DNA of 8,341 bases from an uncultured Rubrivivax sp. (lineage in GTDB: Bacteria; Pseudomonadota; Gammaproteobacteria; Burkholderiales; Burkholderiaceae_C). Below, piece by piece: positions 7,660 to 8,341 of the stretch. The position numbers and the translations under genes were made by a program. Every line of letters starts with the position of its first letter. The stretch's first letter is position 1. A model generated the notes under the pieces. The model made no database searches. It saw only the letters and a list, made by a program, of their open reading frames with translations, and had not been told where the DNA came from. The stretch is taken from positions 1 to 8,341 of the forward strand of contig CALBTN010000018.1 of assembly GCA_937967345.1 (NCBI GenBank), read 5' to 3'.

Positions 7660-8341
7660 TCAGGCGTGCGCGGTGGCCACCGGCGGCACCGGCGCGATCA
7701 CGACCTTGCCGGCGCGCATCGTCATCACCGTGTTCCAGCCCATCAGCACCATGCCGCTGAGGTACAGCAGCCCGCCGAGCCAGCGGATCACGTAGAACGG
7801 ATAGGTGGCCTTGACGCTTTCGACGAAGGTGTAGACCAGCGTGCCGTCCGGGTTGATCGCGCGCCACATCAGGCCTTGCATCACGCCGGCGATCCACATC
7901 GCGGCGATGTAAAGCACGACGCCGATGGTGGCGATCCAGAAGTGCAGCTCGATCGCACGCGGGCTGTACATCTGCTTGCGCCCGAACAGCCGCGGGATCA
8001 GGTAGTACATCGAGCCCATCGTGATGAAGCCGACCCAGCCCAGCGCGCCGCTGTGCACGTGGCCGACGGTCCAGTCGGTGTAGTGCGACAGCGCGTTGAC
8101 GGTCTTGATCGACATCATCGGGCCTTCGAAGGTCGACATGCCGTAAAACGACAGCGAGACGATCAGGAACTTCAGGATCGGGTCGTCGCGCAGCTTGTAC
8201 CAAGCGCCGCTGAGCGTCATGATGCCGTTCATCATGCCGCCCCAACTGGGCGCCAGCAGCACCAGGCTGAAGACCATGCCCACCGACTGCGCCCAGTCGG
8301 GCAGCGCGGTGTAGTGCAGGTGGTGCGGGCCGGCCCACATG
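7660..8341 (-). CDS. ccoN: cbb3-type cytochrome c oxidase subunit I (CcoN), 5' part missing
   Basis: This is the catalytic subunit of the cbb3 oxidase, an inner-membrane haem-copper enzyme that reduces oxygen to water. Only the last 226 or so residues are in the window, about half of the usual 470-480; the gene runs off the right edge, so the Met at 8340 is internal and not a start. Counting from that Met, the visible part begins with WAGPHHLHYT, whose adjacent histidines (6 and 7) match the CuB ligand pair of the family. TFEGPMMS holds the conserved cbb3 glutamate (72). GHVHSGALGW holds the histidines at 94 and 96, known in the family as ligands of haem b3 and low-spin haem b. Several hydrophobic helices follow, and the protein ends naturally in VATAHA before TGA. 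ccoO follows after 27 nt. Identification is secure; the missing N-terminal half should carry the remaining haem and CuB ligands. Confidence 0.97.
   Translation of the reverse strand, partial: MWAGPHHLHYTALPDWAQSVGMVFSLVLLAPSWGGMMNGIMTLSGAWYKLRDDPILKFLIVSLSFYGMSTFEGPMMSIKTVNALSHYTDWTVGHVHSGALGWVGFITMGSMYYLIPRLFGRKQMYSPRAIELHFWIATIGVVLYIAAMWIAGVMQGLMWRAINPDGTLVYTFVESVKATYPFYVIRWLGGLLYLSGMVLMGWNTVMTMRAGKVVIAPVPPVATAHA

Overview
The window is GC-rich and strongly GC3-biased. Every supported gene lies on the minus strand, so the genes read from the right edge to the left edge. The gene set and protein character suggest a betaproteobacterium, probably of the order Burkholderiales. That placement is inferred from gene order and recalled sequence style, not from a search.

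Right part (8341 to about 4428): the structural and assembly genes of a cbb3-type cytochrome c oxidase, a high-affinity terminal oxidase used at low oxygen. In transcription order they are ccoN (only its 3' half is in the window), ccoO, ccoQ, ccoP and ccoG. Spacing is 27 nt, 14 nt, a 4-nt ATGA overlap and 9 nt, so this is one operon. CcoN carries the haem and CuB ligands, CcoO one c-type haem and CcoP two. CcoG is the membrane ferredoxin-like assembly factor with two 4Fe-4S motifs.

Middle part (4404 to 3144): three small membrane protein genes continue the operon with gaps of 23, 21 and 7 nt. They are a very short FixH/CcoH-like protein, an unnamed 87-residue protein with two membrane segments, and a TauE/SafE-type protein with an H-C-x-x-M-C-G motif. 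The likely shared job is oxidase assembly or copper/metal supply. This rests on location and motifs only.

Left part (2951 to 1): after a 192-nt gap comes a tandem-domain universal stress protein, then 7 nt, then a P2-type (PEGLP-class) cation-transporting ATPase whose C-terminal third lies beyond the left edge. This pair resembles the hypoxia-induced Rv1996/ctpF (Rv1997) pair of Mycobacterium tuberculosis. Its position directly after a microaerobic oxidase operon makes an oxygen-limitation role plausible.

I saw no RNA gene, CRISPR array, insertion sequence or convincing terminator. The long plus-strand open frames are antisense shadows of the genes described. The most worthwhile lead is the Usp/P2-ATPase pair joined to a cbb3 cluster, together with the uncharacterised small membrane proteins. 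Nothing here is clearly a new system.
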